A stretch of 64,000 nt of DNA, taken from positions 32,725,226-32,789,225 of the forward strand of contig NC_086178.1 in NCBI RefSeq assembly GCF_023053635.1, read 5' to 3'. The position numbers were made by a program, and so were the translations under genes. Source of the stretch: Elgaria multicarinata webbii. Its lineage: Eukaryota; Chordata; Lepidosauria; Squamata; Anguidae. The notes beneath the pieces were generated by a model. That model searched no databases. It had not been told where the DNA came from and saw only the letters and a program-made list of their open reading frames with translations. Shown one piece after another: positions 12,201 through 23,960 of this stretch (position 1 is its first letter; every line of letters starts with the position of its first letter).

Positions 12201-13975
12201 CAGTTCATTTTCTAAAGGCCACCGGCACACACGGATTCATTCGTTATAATAAAAGGCTGGTTTTGCTTCCAGAGCAACATTGCTGCAAGGTTACATTTTC
12301 TTCAGTCGGCTGCGATAAAACTTTAACGATATGTAAAAGTTCTGGATGTAGCTATCGAGGAAAACAACCTGGACAATCCAACAGTGTGTGGCATGATGGT
12401 ATGCAGACCGTATAGGGTGACCATATGAAAAGGAGGACAGTGCTCCTGTATCTTTAACAGTTGCATTGAAAGGGGAATTTCAGCAGGTTTCATTTGTATG
12501 CATGCTGCACCTGGTGAAATTTCCTCTTCATCACAACAGTTTATGCTGCAGCAGCCCTGCCTGAGTGACCAGACATAAAAGAGGGCAGGGCTCCTGCAGC
12601 TTTAACTGCTGTGATGAAGAGGAAATTTCACCAGGTGCTGCAAGCATATAAATGACACCTGCTGAAATTCCCTTTTCTACACCACTGTTAAAGATACAGG
12701 AGCCCTGCCCTCCTGTTCATATGGTCACCCTTGGTAACACAGCATTTAGCATTGGAGGCAGTGAACTCAGGCTAGAGCCAGTTTAGAAGAAGTTCAAATC
12801 AACTTACTTTATTAGGACATTCTCAGTTACCCCCTAATATCTGGAAGCATGTGAAGTTATTTCTAGTATTCAACATTAGGGAAGGGGAATGAGCTGTTTA
12901 GGTCCCTGAGGGTTCCCCAACCTCAGGAGAGGCTTTTGGAGGCTGCTTGGGGTTGTAATGGGATGTAGTGGTGGTGTGACTGGCCTTCCGGTCATATAAT
13001 ACTAGATACACCCCATGCTCTGAAAACATATGAAAAGCAGATAAAGCTAACAGAGTTGGAGGAACGATGCTTGAGTGAAAATGATCTCAGCATTATGAAC
13101 GTTTAATTATTTTTTAGACCAAGATAATACCTCACAGTATTTACAATAATGATGTACACGTATGTTTAACTAATTAATTTGCTTTTCATTTACAGTCCTA
13201 TAGACAAGCTTCCATGACGTTGAATTATCTGTTCTTTTCTTCTGACTGCTAGAACCACCACTTGTCTCAGAGAATAAAAAGCCTGGCCGTCTAATGTGGA
13301 AATTGAATGACCATATTAAATTCATTTTAATATAGGTATTTTTTTAAAAAATCCCAGTCACTAATTGCAAAGCTAATTGCAAAGAAGAGGGGAAGAAAGC
13401 TCACATAGCAAAAAATAAAAAACATAGTAACTGGACAAAGCAATGCTGGCTAAATCTTATGGCAGTTTCGACCCTACTGATGGCATTATAGACTACACAA
13501 AGGCACTTGTTGGTAATTTACATTTCACATTGTAGATAAATTTATTTCAAGTGCCTACATAGCTTTTTCTCAGCATGTTGTTAACCACAGCCAGGCACTT
13601 TGAAGGAGTTATTAGCACTGGTTTAATCATACCCCTGTGGACTGGGAGCAGTTGCACTGTATTCTATGACTAGTCTAAAATATCTGCTGTCACTAACTGT
13701 GCAGAAGTACTTAAAAATCACCCTTTGGTGGCAAGCCTAAACCACAATCCACGCTGTCTAAATATTTGTTTACTTATTTACTGTGCTTAATCACATACCA
13801 GGACTGAGCCAAAGCATTGGACGAATTTCAAACCCACAAAAATCACCCCGTGTAATGCACCCATTTAACGGATAATTTGGTGGTGAAAATGCTCTTCTGT
13901 TCAGAGGTAGGGCAGGGGGGAAAGGCCCCTCTGGTGGGTATCAGGTGACCGTGGAGAGATAATAATGTGCCAGTG

Positions 13976-14065
<90 letters not shown>

Positions 14066-14067
14066 AT

Positions 14068-14101
<34 letters not shown>

Positions 14102-17100
14102 GATCTTCATTGAGGTTGAAAGTTTGAGGTCGAAAGTACATGATGTAAGAGCTTTCTCTCTCTTCTCCTTCTGGTGTCCTTTCAGCTCTTTCTCCTCCGC
14201 TTCTCTTCCTCCTACTCTATTACTAACTGACTTTTCTTCCACCAATTCTGTGTCTGTCCTTTCACTGGCCCTGTGTTCTAAGAGCTCATAGCAGTAAGCA
14301 TTATTACACCTGCATACACACACCATGTCACATGTTACATTACATGCACAGTGTGGGGCATAAGCATTAACCTCACCTTTGTCTCATCCCTCTCCATTCC
14401 AAAGCTGCCCAAAGCTCAAGCTTTGAACTTCTCAAAGTTTCAAAATTTTCTGCATGTCAACGCTGCTCAAGCTTAAAACAAAAATGGGCAAAATTGGTTT
14501 GTTAGATCTTAAGTAATAAGCCTTATACTACCATGTTCTTATATCAGGTTCCCTGTTTTGTTTTCTTTCTTAGTTTTTCCAGATTTGTTCAAAATTATCC
14601 CCGCAAGTATCCATATTAGTGTCATCGTCTTCTGTTTGGTGCTATTAGTATTTGCCCTGATTGAAACAGGGTTCTTCATGTACAATGCATTTGGCCGTCC
14701 CTATGAAACATTGCATGGGCCATTAGGACTGTACCTGTGGAGCTTCATTTCATGTAAGTCTTTTAGTATAATTCTCTGTGTAAGTATTGTCGTGTTTCTC
14801 AGAAAGCTCCTGCTTTTGATGGGAGGTAAATGACGAGGCCTGCTAGGTAATCCACAAAGCTTTTATTAAGCAGCAAACATCACTTCTACCTGAAGAGAGT
14901 CTAATCTCTTGGAAATTTCCCCCTAGGCAAAACTATGCAAACTAAGTGAGACAATTGTCTGACCAAGGAGAACAGGAAGCCCCTTCCAAAATGCCCATAA
15001 CTTCAGAAAGCTTGGTGCGGAGGCAGGTTCTGCGCAATCCTAGTCAGACCGACTTTCTCACGCCTTCCGTTCTGTGCATTTTAGCTTCCGGTGGACCCTA
15101 GCATCAGCTAGCTTGTTGGGGCGTTCTCCTCCGGAAGAAAGCTCACTTCCCACTGAATGTGTAGGATTTGGCCTTGAGGAGATAAGCTCTGGAGAGGGCT
15201 GACTCCCAGCTGGTGAATCGCCCGTGAGAGCTTCCTCCCCCACTGGTACAGGCTGGCTGGTGTCTGGTGCTGCCTCCTCTAGGTCCAAATCTGATTCTGA
15301 TTGATTACCTGAAACGCCTTCTGCCAAAACAGGGGCAGTAGGGTTAGACAAGACAAGTATTTTGCCATGATTCTGTTTGTCAGAACCTCGAGGGTAAAAT
15401 AAGGTGGACTGAACGGTTAACCAAAGCATCCTTTACTGCCACATTTTTGCCTGGTTATCATGCTCATACCTTATATGGCTTTGCTGTTCCTAGGGATGGG
15501 GAAGAAATTCATTTGGTTTGCATTTACCTAATTTTGCACTTCTGAACCATTACACAAATTGAAACTTAGTCATGCTGCAAAATTTGCTCTTCTCTAAATT
15601 TTGCAATGGAATTCTCCTATTAAAAATGTGTATATTAGGGGAAAGTGCAATCCCCGTAGTAGCTGGGGAAAATTAATTTCTCCAGCAACAATATATTGTT
15701 CCCTGTCATAATACAAAGTGTTTTGGGGTGGCCTGGTCTTGAATGGGCAATGAAGGCCCCTCAGCTTTACAAAAGACCTGCTCCTGATGGAGATAAAATG
15801 GCTAGATAACAATCAATACAGCTGCCTGGATGTTTGGACTCTCCTTGGGGGCATGGCCATTGGGACTGTCATGGTGAATGCCTGCACTTCAAAATTTACC
15901 ACTACACCACTGCTGGGCAACATACACTCTTCCAGGAAGGCAGTGGGAAGCAGCAGTGATGTTCTGAACATTGCCCAGTCTAGTTGCTATTTTAATTTCT
16001 CACAATGTCCCAGCATGATGCTAAGTTAAGAGAATTTGGTGGGAAATTAAATTAGTGGCTAGACCCAGGTGGCTTGAGGGACCCAAATTAAATAGCAAAA
16101 GCAAGTAGCATGGACCAAGAGGACTTTTGGGATTTTGTACATTCAGGCAAACAGCTTGTGTACTCAAAATTTGGACTGTCCTTCTTCCTGTTGCAAAGGG
16201 CCATACTTCTCTGCCCGTTGTAAGTAAGAGAGCTAAATTGTTGGGAGGATTTATTTATTTTTATCCCATTAGCTATTAGGTGCAGTAGAGCAGTTAAGAA
16301 TGTGTTGGCTATGAACTAGGCAATCCCCAGTTCATGTTTCATCCCAGCCAAAAGCTCATTAGGTGATCATAGCCAAAGCTGAATCACCATTTGCAATATG
16401 GCCATAGTGATATACTGCCTTGCCTTAGGGCAGCCTTCTCCAACTTGTTGCCCTCCAGATATTTTGGATTACAACACCTAGCATTCTTGACCCTTTCCCT
16501 TACTGGCTGGGGCTGATGGCAGTTGAAGCCCAAAACATCTGGAGGGCACCAGGTAGGGAAGGCTGCTTTAGGGAAACTTTTCCATGGGAAAAGTCAATTC
16601 AGAGCTACAGCCAATGGTGGGCAGAAGCAGGGCCAAAAGTGGGTGGGGTTTACAGCATCCCAAGATTGCCTAGAGCTCTCTCTCGTTCTGCCATGCATGC
16701 CACCTGACATGCCATTAGGCCACCTGACATGCAATAAGGCCAACAGCCATATGAAATTAAGCAAAAGACCACCACTCTCCCACTCCAGCCTTCATGACTG
16801 ATTACAAGGAACACACCAAGAATGTATGTGAAGCAGTTTCAACTTTCAAAATATGATACAAGTAAAATGTTATATCATGCTAAACGATGCTTATTCTTCA
16901 ATATATGAGTAATTCAGTAAACATATATAAAACTATACTTAGGGAGCAATCCTGTGGCCCCTAGACATTGTCTGAAGGGCCATAGGATACTGGGGATTCC
17001 CCCCTCTGACCTCGGAAGAGGGAGTCAGAGATCTGACCTCCCCTTTCCCAACCCCTTGCAGCTGTTGCAGAAAGACCCTTTGCCGGATGGCCTCCATGTG

Positions 17101-17897
17101 TTGGGAAATTGGCCTCAGAGGGGGGAAAGGGGGTGTTCTGGTAGCTGGGGAAGAGAGGAGACCAGAGAAGCCAGGATACAAGCTTTCCTGAGCCTGTGTC
17201 AGCCTCTTTCCTCCCACCTCTGAAACATTGTTGTTAGATGGGCTAAAAAGCCCATCTAGCAAACTACGAAGGGTGGGAACATGGGGAGGCAAAAATCACC
17301 TCTGCTGCTCCTCCCACCCTACATTGGATTTTCAGACGCTTCCAAATTTGGGGGCTTCCAGTCATAAAGTGATTTCCCAGAAATCACTACATGAAGGGTT
17401 ATCTTTAAAATCCTGACTTCATGGATGTTTTTGGAAAAGACTTGATCTCATTAGTCCTTGGATTGAACTGAGACCCAAGCCACAGAAGAGGAATATGGGA
17501 GGGAGGGATGGTTTATAAATTCTGAAGTGCAATGAAAATAGTTCTACCCTGTTGTTTCCATAAGCATTATAAAGGTTGTTAGAAAACTGACAAAACAGTA
17601 ATTTTGCATTTTTTTTTTAATTCTTTTACAGTTTCTTGCGGTTGTCTTATCATGGTACTCTTTTCATCAGAAGTGAAAATCCACCACCTCTCCGAGAAAA
17701 TAGCTAATTATAAAGAAGGAAATTTTATTTTTAAAACTCACAGTGAGCAATTTGCAAATTCATTCTGGATCATCCTGGTGTGCTCATTAGTACATTTTGT
17801 GAACATTTTGCTAATACGCCTTGCTGGATTTGACTTTCCTTTTTCAAAGTCGAAAGATTCAGAGACAGCAAATGGAGCTGCCGATCTCATGTATTAG
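9044..17897 (+). CDS. CLRN1: Clarin-1, three-exon gene
   Basis: Clarin-1 is a small tetraspan membrane protein of inner-ear hair cells and photoreceptors, needed for hair-bundle and ribbon-synapse upkeep. Loss of human CLRN1 causes Usher syndrome type 3A. The joined exons 9,044-9,296, 14,574-14,753 and 17,632-17,897 give 232 residues, the length of human clarin-1. I see four hydrophobic segments near residues 8-28, 97-120, 132-155 and 186-207. The N-glycosylation sequon NAT at Asn48 is the residue hit by the human N48K allele. The conserved strings FHGERVRQCG, YNAFGRPYETLHGPLG and KIHHLSEKIANYKEG, and the C-terminus AADLMY, fix the identity. Both introns are in phase 1, and each junction makes a Phe codon. 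An in-frame ATG at 9,017 would add nine residues; I prefer 9,044 because the protein then starts MPAQQKK like the mammalian one. The frame looks intact. Confidence 0.96.
9763..9970. repeat. Decayed 'gcaatcctatgc' type repeat
   Basis: Contains 'cagtgcaatcctatgc' and 'cttactcccaggtaagt', motifs also seen at 28,136-28,215 and partly near 63,189. It lies within CLRN1 intron 1 and is probably an old non-autonomous element. Its boundaries are unclear. Confidence 0.4.
10857..11023. mobile_element. Half-length copy of the TA-flanked palindromic MITE
   Basis: About 167 bp from GTGACCAGAC to GGTCACCC. It matches the second half of the 316 bp copies, with TA just left of it. It has its own inverted ends, so it may represent the monomer from which the full palindrome was made. 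It lies in CLRN1 intron 1. Confidence 0.75.
11027..11526. mobile_element. Non-autonomous DNA transposon with GGCATGTCTA ends
   Basis: Left end GGCATGTCTACATG and right end ATGTCTAGGCATGCC are inverted matches. Inside are the 'atcatccctgtgcatcc' block shared with 3,263 and 47,538, and a perfect palindrome 'ctcgcgat..atcgcgag' near 11,470-11,490. It abuts the half-copy MITE on its left. It lies in CLRN1 intron 1. Confidence 0.65.
12415..12730. mobile_element. Palindromic MITE, TA-flanked, copy 2
   Basis: 316 bp with the same ends as copy 1. TA lies on the left (12,413-12,414) and TT on the right. The centre reads gtgaccagac, where the two half units meet. It lies in CLRN1 intron 1. Confidence 0.85.
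13979..14101. repeat. Compound microsatellite (GA)n(ATG)n(CA)n
   Basis: About 28 GA units, then about ten ATG/GAT units, then about 15 CA units, in CLRN1 intron 1. The frames across it give Ser-Leu, His or Ile runs and are not genes. Confidence 0.97.
14574..14753 (+). CDS. CLRN1: CLRN1 exon 2
   Basis: 180 bp, acceptor TTTCTTAG|T and donor T|GTAAGT. Encodes the second membrane segment and the conserved loop YNAFG...ETLHGPLG. Just 34 bp separate its donor from the solo LTR that follows. Confidence 0.95.
14788..15355 (-). mobile_element. Solo LTR, family A, antisense copy (fossil)
   Basis: A 568 bp copy of the LTR at 3,939-4,546 in opposite orientation. Perfect 5 bp duplications AGTAT lie at 14,783-14,787 and 15,356-15,360. 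AATAAA reads on the minus strand near 14,865. No internal region is present. It lies in CLRN1 intron 2, antisense to the gene. The clean duplication suggests a moderate age. Confidence 0.82.
15361..16430. other. CLRN1 intron 2, mostly unassigned
   Basis: I see no exon. The stretch about 16,275-16,430 ('agcagttaagaatg', 'atcccagccaaaagctcatt') looks like a decayed tRNA-derived SINE, with weak support. Confidence 0.4.
16431..16565. mobile_element. hAT-type MITE with 8 bp duplication
   Basis: Ends CAGCCTTCTCCAAC and GTAGGGAAGGCTG are inverted. Flanks are CCTTAGGG (16,423-16,430) and CTTTAGGG (16,566-16,573), an 8 bp duplication with one change, as hAT transposases make. Arms share 'ccctccagat.ttttgg'. 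Confidence 0.82.
16945..17345. repeat. Dispersed repeat, same family as 1-720 and 42,680
   Basis: Begins near 'gagcaatcctgtggcccctagac', and an inverted version of this end occurs at about 19,610-19,640 ('ctaggggccataggattgctccc'). Internally it shares polypurine blocks with 42,680-43,035. It is a probable non-autonomous DNA transposon in CLRN1 intron 2. Confidence 0.5.
17632..17897 (+). CDS. CLRN1: CLRN1 exon 3 (coding part and stop)
   Basis: Acceptor TTTTACAG|TT after a long T tract. Encodes SCGCLIMVLF (membrane segment 3), the conserved loop KIHHLSEKIANYKEG, membrane segment 4 and the C-terminus AADLMY, with stop TAG at 17,895-17,897. Confidence 0.95.
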
Positions 17898-18696
17898 ACA
17901 TATTTTGAGTCATGTTTCATGCAAATGGTTCATCTTGGCCCTTCCCAAAAGACACCAAATGTAGATGGGTTTAAAGGGCTATTTTTGAATAATGAGCCAG
18001 AAACTTTTAAAGAAATATACCAGCAAAGAAAATTGAATTAAGTAACATGTGTTTAAGGTTATATTCAATAAGAGTTATATTACTCTTAGTAGGTAATAGC
18101 TTGTCACTAGAGATGTTGTTAAGACAAAATTCCAAACCATGATTTGCAGTAACTGTAGTTTAGATTCCAAACCAAGTTTTGTGTTCCAGACATACAGGCA
18201 AACCATGGTTTGTGTCGTTTTCTTCTCCCATGTTCCCTCAGAATCCCTGTATGCTATCCCAAACAATAGCTTCTCAGGGTGGAGCAACATCCCAAACCAT
18301 GATTTGTCAGTTCAGATGCAAGGCCAAACCAGTTTGCTGCAACTGTAATTTGCAAGCCATCTTCAAGTCATGGTATCAGGTCCTGGTTTGATGGCCACTT
18401 GCAAACTATGCTGCTAGATGGTATTTGCTTAGACATCAAGACAAACCATAGTTTGGCATTATGTCCAAATCATCTCACTGTTTCTTTCAAAAGGCTAGAG
18501 TTTTAGAGAAATATAATGCCACTAAATTCGTATACTAAAATAGCATTCTAAAAAGTTAAATTTAACAGGTCAAAATCAAAATATAGGCAGCCATTTTACA
18601 ACCGGAAAGCATGTGCCTTCATTTATAAAGCTGATTTGCTGGAATTGTTATTCCTAAGAAAATGTGTTAACATCTCCTTTTGAAATGTGAAATAAA
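17898..18696 (+). other. CLRN1: Probable CLRN1 3' untranslated region
   Basis: No obvious transposon is seen in the first 150 bp after the stop. AATAAA at 18,691-18,696 is a candidate poly(A) signal. Between about 18,120 and 18,480 several 'aaaccatg(g/a)tttg' units occur in both directions, suggesting a decayed MITE in the transcript. The end is inferred, not proven. Confidence 0.35.
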
Positions 18697-18856
18697 GGTG
18701 CCTTCATGAAAAGGCACACATCTAAAATTAAGTCCCAATCCTATGAAGATGCTCCAAAGCCTCCAAACTCAGGAGGAGGGCAGAGACGATCTTCACGTCC
18801 ATTCTCTGCTTTGCATTTTGGCTAGACAGGCTTTTTTGCCCATGTAGCTGGTACCT

Positions 18857-19475
18857 GTCAGAGGGGCTGTCTACATGCAGAGAATGCCCCATGGTGGCTG
18901 TGATTTGCGCCCTCATGGTTAGACAACACAGGCACAGCTTCACAGCCACCATGGGGCTTCCCCGCGATGCTCCAATTTGAACAAGTCAGGGATTAACCTG
19001 ACTTTTTCAAAGGCAGCAATATCAACATGGCACTTCTGCTGTGTAACATTGCTCCGTGGCCAATCCAGGGCCAACCCAGGGGTGGACCCTGGTGGAAGGT
19101 GACCAGTGATTGGTCTACTTCCACCAGGAAGAGGGCAGGGGCTGCTCTGGGACCTGGATGGCCGCCCGGAAACTCCGCACTCCCTCCTCGGCATTGAGAT
19201 TACCCGACACCATCCCAGGAGAGGGAAAGTGGGGTTCATTGCTCTGTCCCCTCCTCTGCCTCCATCCCCGCCTCTTCTCACCCACAGACATGCCCCCTTT
19301 ATCCCCCCTCCCCCGAGGTCACCTTTGCTACCTCAGAGAAGCAGTCGGCCTGATTCTCTCTGAGCTGGCTGCGAGGGGAAGGGACTGGGAACACAGTGTT
19401 TTTAAATGGGGTTTGGTCCAGCCAGGACCCACATTAACCAGGTTTGAGGATACCAATATGACCCGTCTACTTGTG
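18857..19475. mobile_element. GC-rich non-autonomous element with GTCTAC ends
   Basis: The left end has 'gtctacatg', and the right end 'cccgtctacttgtg' matches inverted. Internal 'ccatggtggctgtga'/'cacagccaccatggg' forms a hairpin. It resembles the 5 bp-duplication group, but I cannot see a clear target duplication. Confidence 0.45.
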
Positions 19476-20560
19476 TGAAAGAATGATAAAGTTTATTGAT
19501 GGAAAATGGATGCAGACTGAATAAAAGCAAAGAAAATCTTACACATCCTTAATTCTCAGTTCAGTCACCCTGGTTCAGGAATCCGAATTATCCTATGATC
19601 CCTCAGACTCTTTCTAGGGGCCATAGGATTGCTCCCTAAACTATATAGTAGGTATCCAATGTTTTCACTCCATCCATAGAAGGAGCTTCTTTTCACAGAA
19701 GGAGAGCTTCCATGACTACAACTCTCATTCCCTGTACAGAAGCTTCTTCTGTTTTCAGAGTGATGCCATTAGATACCTCTCTTATTTATTTATACAGAAT
19801 TGATTCCTGATGCAAATGCCTGCTTTACAAACACTACCAAAGATGTTGATTGTTGCTATGTGTGTTTATTGTAAAGTGTTTGAAGAACTGGACCCAAATG
19901 TAGTAAACCTGACATAACAATGTAACATTTTTGTTCTTGTTTTGTAACGCTTTTAATTTGTTTTTCACTTTTATAAGCTTCTGTTTTAAAAGTAGAGGTC
20001 TGATCTTCCTAATGTGTGAATGTTAAATAAATTCTCTCCCTCCTACCATAGCACTTCTACTGATTGTCAGTGGGAAGCATGCACAAAAGTGAAAGAAAAG
20101 AAGAAAACACCTGTGAAGAAGCTTCTTATAACCTACTCAGTACCTTATTGTTACATTGAGTATAGCTGAGTGGGAAAAAATATTCTGCTTGTTGGGCCTT
20201 TGACATCTTTCCCATCTACTAATCCATTTCCTCCCCCACCCCCTATTTTTACCTCTTCTAGTTCCTACCGTTGACACTGTTCCCACTATTTGTAAATGTA
20301 GCATAATACACACTTGAGCATACCCACATCCACACACTTTATAGTGTACCCTTTTCTTCCTAACTCACTATATATCTATGTAAGAAAAATACCATTTGTC
20401 CCAAGCCATTGCAATGGATGTCATCTTTGAACACAAATATGCATCCTTCTGAATTTCAAGAGTAAACCTACACTCTAAATTGCCATCAGTGTAAATAGCA
20501 GCTTAACTGCTACTGAAAGATGGCTGATATTATACTGGTGGCTGATATTACATGGCTGCT
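19476..20560. other. Intergenic, no gene seen
   Basis: A fragment of the 'ggggccataggattgctcc' end lies at about 19,615-19,640. The rest is AT-rich unassigned DNA. Confidence 0.45.
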
Positions 20561-20579
20561 TCCAAAAGATCCTGTGAAA

Positions 20580-21150
20580 AATGTTACTAGCCTGCAAGAA
20601 TAATAAGAATAATCAAGTTATAGCAACCAAGAACTACCAGAAATACATCATAAAAGATAACAGTGTAACAACAGATTCATGTAGAAAAGGTCATCAATTC
20701 CAAGAAACAATAGATCATGTAGCAAGAGGATGTAAAATCCTGGCAGGAATGGACTATATGGACAGACACAATAAAGCTGCAAAAATAATTCACCAACAAC
20801 TGGCCATCAAATTCAACTTCATCAAACAACCTACACTATACTATACTTACAGTCTTGGAAAATGCAGATCATAAAATATACTGGGACAGAACAATTCATA
20901 TGGACAAAACAATACCCTGCATCCAACCAGACATAACAGTTATAGACAAAAAAAGAAACATAGCAATACCTAATGACAAGAATATTGTAGAAAAGGAAGA
21001 GGAAAAGAGAGGAAATATACACTGCTGGCTATGGAAGTTAAAGAACTATGGCAATAGAAAAAGGTCACAATTATTCTGTTAAGCACATCAGTCACTGGCA
21101 TCACATTAAGATTTTAAAGAAAACCTTCAGAAACTGAGCCTACCATTCAC
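20580..21150 (+). mobile_element. R4/R2-type LINE, C-terminal ORF remnant
   Basis: Two overlapping frames read like the region behind the reverse transcriptase in R2/R4-clade non-LTR retrotransposons, which use a restriction-like endonuclease. Visible motifs are ETIDHVARGCKILAG, DRHNKAAKIIHQQLA, ENADHKIYWDRTI, IQPDITVIDKK and IAIPNDKNIVEKEEEK. The first frame stops at about 20,874 and the second covers 20,855-21,082, so there is at least one frame break and a short internal loss before IAIPND. The reverse transcriptase is absent. It is a 5'-truncated dead copy. Confidence 0.65.
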
Positions 21151-21872
21151 ACCAACATCCAGAAAACAGTCATCCTTAAAACATTGTCATTAGTCAGGAA
21201 ATTCGTCAATCAGTAAAAGATAGCCCATCATGTCCATCTAGAAAAATCGCCACAAGCAAGAAAAGAAAGATCATCTTCATCATCTATTTATTTATATTAG
21301 GAGTTGAAAGAACAGGGTGGGGATTTAAGCATGCCTAGATTTTATGTGGGGCACCGACGAGGCAAAATGCCCTTCTCTGCACCTAACATAGAAACTGCAA
21401 AGGCCTGCCAGAGGGAGAGACAGAGTGACCCATCTCTGCTTTCATAGCCTTTAGCTCACTCTCCTGCACATAATTTCCTGCAGGGATAATCATTTGGTGA
21501 GGGTGCTAAGAATTTGCTGTACCGGTTCCCTGTGCCACCCATGGTTCCCTGCGGAATAGTAATAAGCCTTTGGTGTCTTAAGAGTGAGTTAGAAATAGAA
21601 GAGTGACTGGCTACTTGGCTGAACCTGACAGTCTTGGAAGAAGTCAGGCAACAAATCCAGTTTCCCTGTTGGATGTCTATTTTTAAAATCTCAGCTTCTA
21701 TGGAGGGAAATTTACCTAAGGGACAAAGATCAAAAGGAGTTTCAGGTTGATCTTTACCATTGGTGTGATGTACCAAACTGAATAGGGAGCTAAGCTATAT
21801 TGGTCCTTTACCATGGGGGCTCCTTGGTAACAAGACGGATTTTGGAACATATTCCTGTCTTTACATTTCATA

Positions 21873-22187
21873 GGGTGACCATATGAAAAGGAGGACAGGG
21901 CTTCTATATCTTTAACAGTTGTACAGAAAAGAGAATTTCAGCAGGTGTCGTTTGTAGGCATGCAACACCTGGTGAAATTGCCTCTTCATCACAACAATTA
22001 AGCTGCAGGCACTCTGCCCTCCTGACCAGATACAAAAGAGGGCAGGACGCCTGCAGCTTTCATTGTTGTGATGAAGAGGGAATTTCATCAGGTGCTGCAT
22101 GCCTACAAATGACACCTGCTGAAATTCCCTTTTCTACGCAACTGTTAAAGATACAGGAGCCCTGTCCTCCTTTCCATATGGTCACCC
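21873..22187. mobile_element. Palindromic MITE, TA-flanked, copy 3
   Basis: 315 bp with ends GGGTGACCATATG and ATATGGTCACCC. TA lies on both sides (21,871-21,872 and 22,188-22,189). Confidence 0.87.
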
Positions 22188-22204
22188 TAGGTATTCAGAG
22201 ATAG

Positions 22205-23960
22205 TGGCTGGGTTCAGACAACATGATAACCAATGGGAGGTTAAAGAGTCAACCTCAGCTGCTGGTTATTGTGTTGTCTGTGGGCAAAATCCAGCTCACG
22301 GTTGACTATTACTCCGAAATAGCCAACAGAGAAGCACAATGGGCTGTACGGTTGACTATCTGCACACCCATTGGTTACCATGTTGTCTGCCGGGCTCCGT
22401 TGATTATTTTTCCTGTCCACAGAGTCACGAGGCAAGAGCAGCAAAAACCCTGGCCACTCTTGCCTAGCAGGGCTCCATGGGCAGGAAAATATTCCCATGC
22501 TGGTGAGCACTTGAGGAGCCCTGATCGTCCTGTCCCTGAGTGAGGCAGGGCGATCAGGGCTCCTGAAGTGCTTGCCAGCAAGGAAACATGACACCCCACC
22601 TTTTTCCAGGGATGTGCATGTCTTTGCCCCCCACCCCCTGATCCACCTGGAGATCAGCTCAAAGAGGTAGAAGGAGCCCTTTCCATCCCCTACAGCCAAC
22701 CCCAAATGGATCGCGGGGCAGACGATGCCTCCTGCGGCTGGATATGAAATGTCCAACTGGGAGGCACCCATCTGATAAGATAGGGGTGATGGAGGGGCAA
22801 TCCAAGCTGCAGATTCTTCTGCATCACCTCCCATCCCCTTTCACGGCAGCTGAAGGGGCATCCTGTGCTGAAGCTGGAGGGAGGTTTAGTCATCAATGCC
22901 CCTTTGGCTCTCACAAATGGGGATGGGATGCGATGCAGAGGAATCTGAGCTGCTTCTCACAGCAGCAGCTATGAGTCCTGCACGCCCCTCTGTTGCCCCA
23001 ATCTCTCTAGCAACAGGGCAGGGGGTGGCATTCCTGTACCCGTGCCCTGCCCTGTTGCCAAGGAGATGATGCTGAAGGACACATCACAGGGGGATATTCT
23101 CCACTCAAGGGGATCCGACCCCTGCCCTGTAGCTACGGAGATCATTGAGAGGGAATTTCATGCTCTCTTGCTCCGAACTTGATGGGGACAGAAGAGGCGC
23201 CATTGGGGAAAAAAGGACCCTCTCACACGAGAGATGACCTTCCCCTGGTGACACATCCTTCTCAGTTGGTACCATGGCAACTGGGCAGGGGGCAGCGTTG
23301 CTAGTGCTGCCCCTGCCCTGTTGCCATGGCTCCAACTAAGAAGGATGCATCAGCACCAAGCCACATCATCAGGATGACATGTGTCAGCGCTGATGCATCC
23401 TTCACCAGTGGGGATCAAGCACCCTGACATACGAGGAGAGTGGCCCCAAGGTTCCCTGCCACAGAAGCAGGAGGCTTGGGACTGGTCTCCTCAAGTGTCA
23501 GGAAGCTAAATCCCCATGCCAGCAAAGGATCCCTCACCAACAACCACTGGTGTGTCACCTCCCCTGACAGGGGAAATGCAGCGTAACAGTTGCCTAGCAA
23601 TGGTGGCAGATGGATCCTTTCTCCTGTCAACAAGAGAGAGAAAGGTCCATTGGCACTTCTGTCTGCCAGTGTTCTGACAGAGCACAGTCTCCTGTTGACA
23701 GGAAATGAGATTCATCTGCTGCTGGGAGCCTCCTTTCTCCACCATTTCATGGTGGGGGCATAGAGCTGTGTGGGGAGAGATGACAACTCCATGGAGAGGA
23801 GACAGTTCACTCCACAGAGACGAGGCAGACCTCTCTATGGAGCAGCACTTCCATGTCACCCAAAGGCATCCATGGATTTACCATCCATGGAGTGGACTAC
23901 TTCCTCTCCGTGGACTAATTTGTTGTCCAACCGCACCTACTGTATCCCTGGGTTTGTATC
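22205..23960. repeat. GC-rich unclassified repeat block
   Basis: Begins with 'ggctgggttcagacaacatgataacc', the end type of the 8,295 and 29,042 elements. It then carries many short inverted and direct blocks ('ctgatcg.cctg', 'ccctgttgcca' several times, 'ccatggag'/'ctccatgg'). The long minus-strand frame at 22,241-22,834 resembles no protein I know. It may be a large non-autonomous transposon or several merged. Confidence 0.4.

Noticed and set aside
13843-14326. Long minus-strand frames with Ser/Leu, His and Ile runs
   Set aside because: They are translations of the compound microsatellite at 13,979-14,101 in CLRN1 intron 1.
22241-22834. 197-codon minus-strand frame
   Set aside because: No recognised motif, and it lies in a GC-rich repeat block starting with MITE-type ends.
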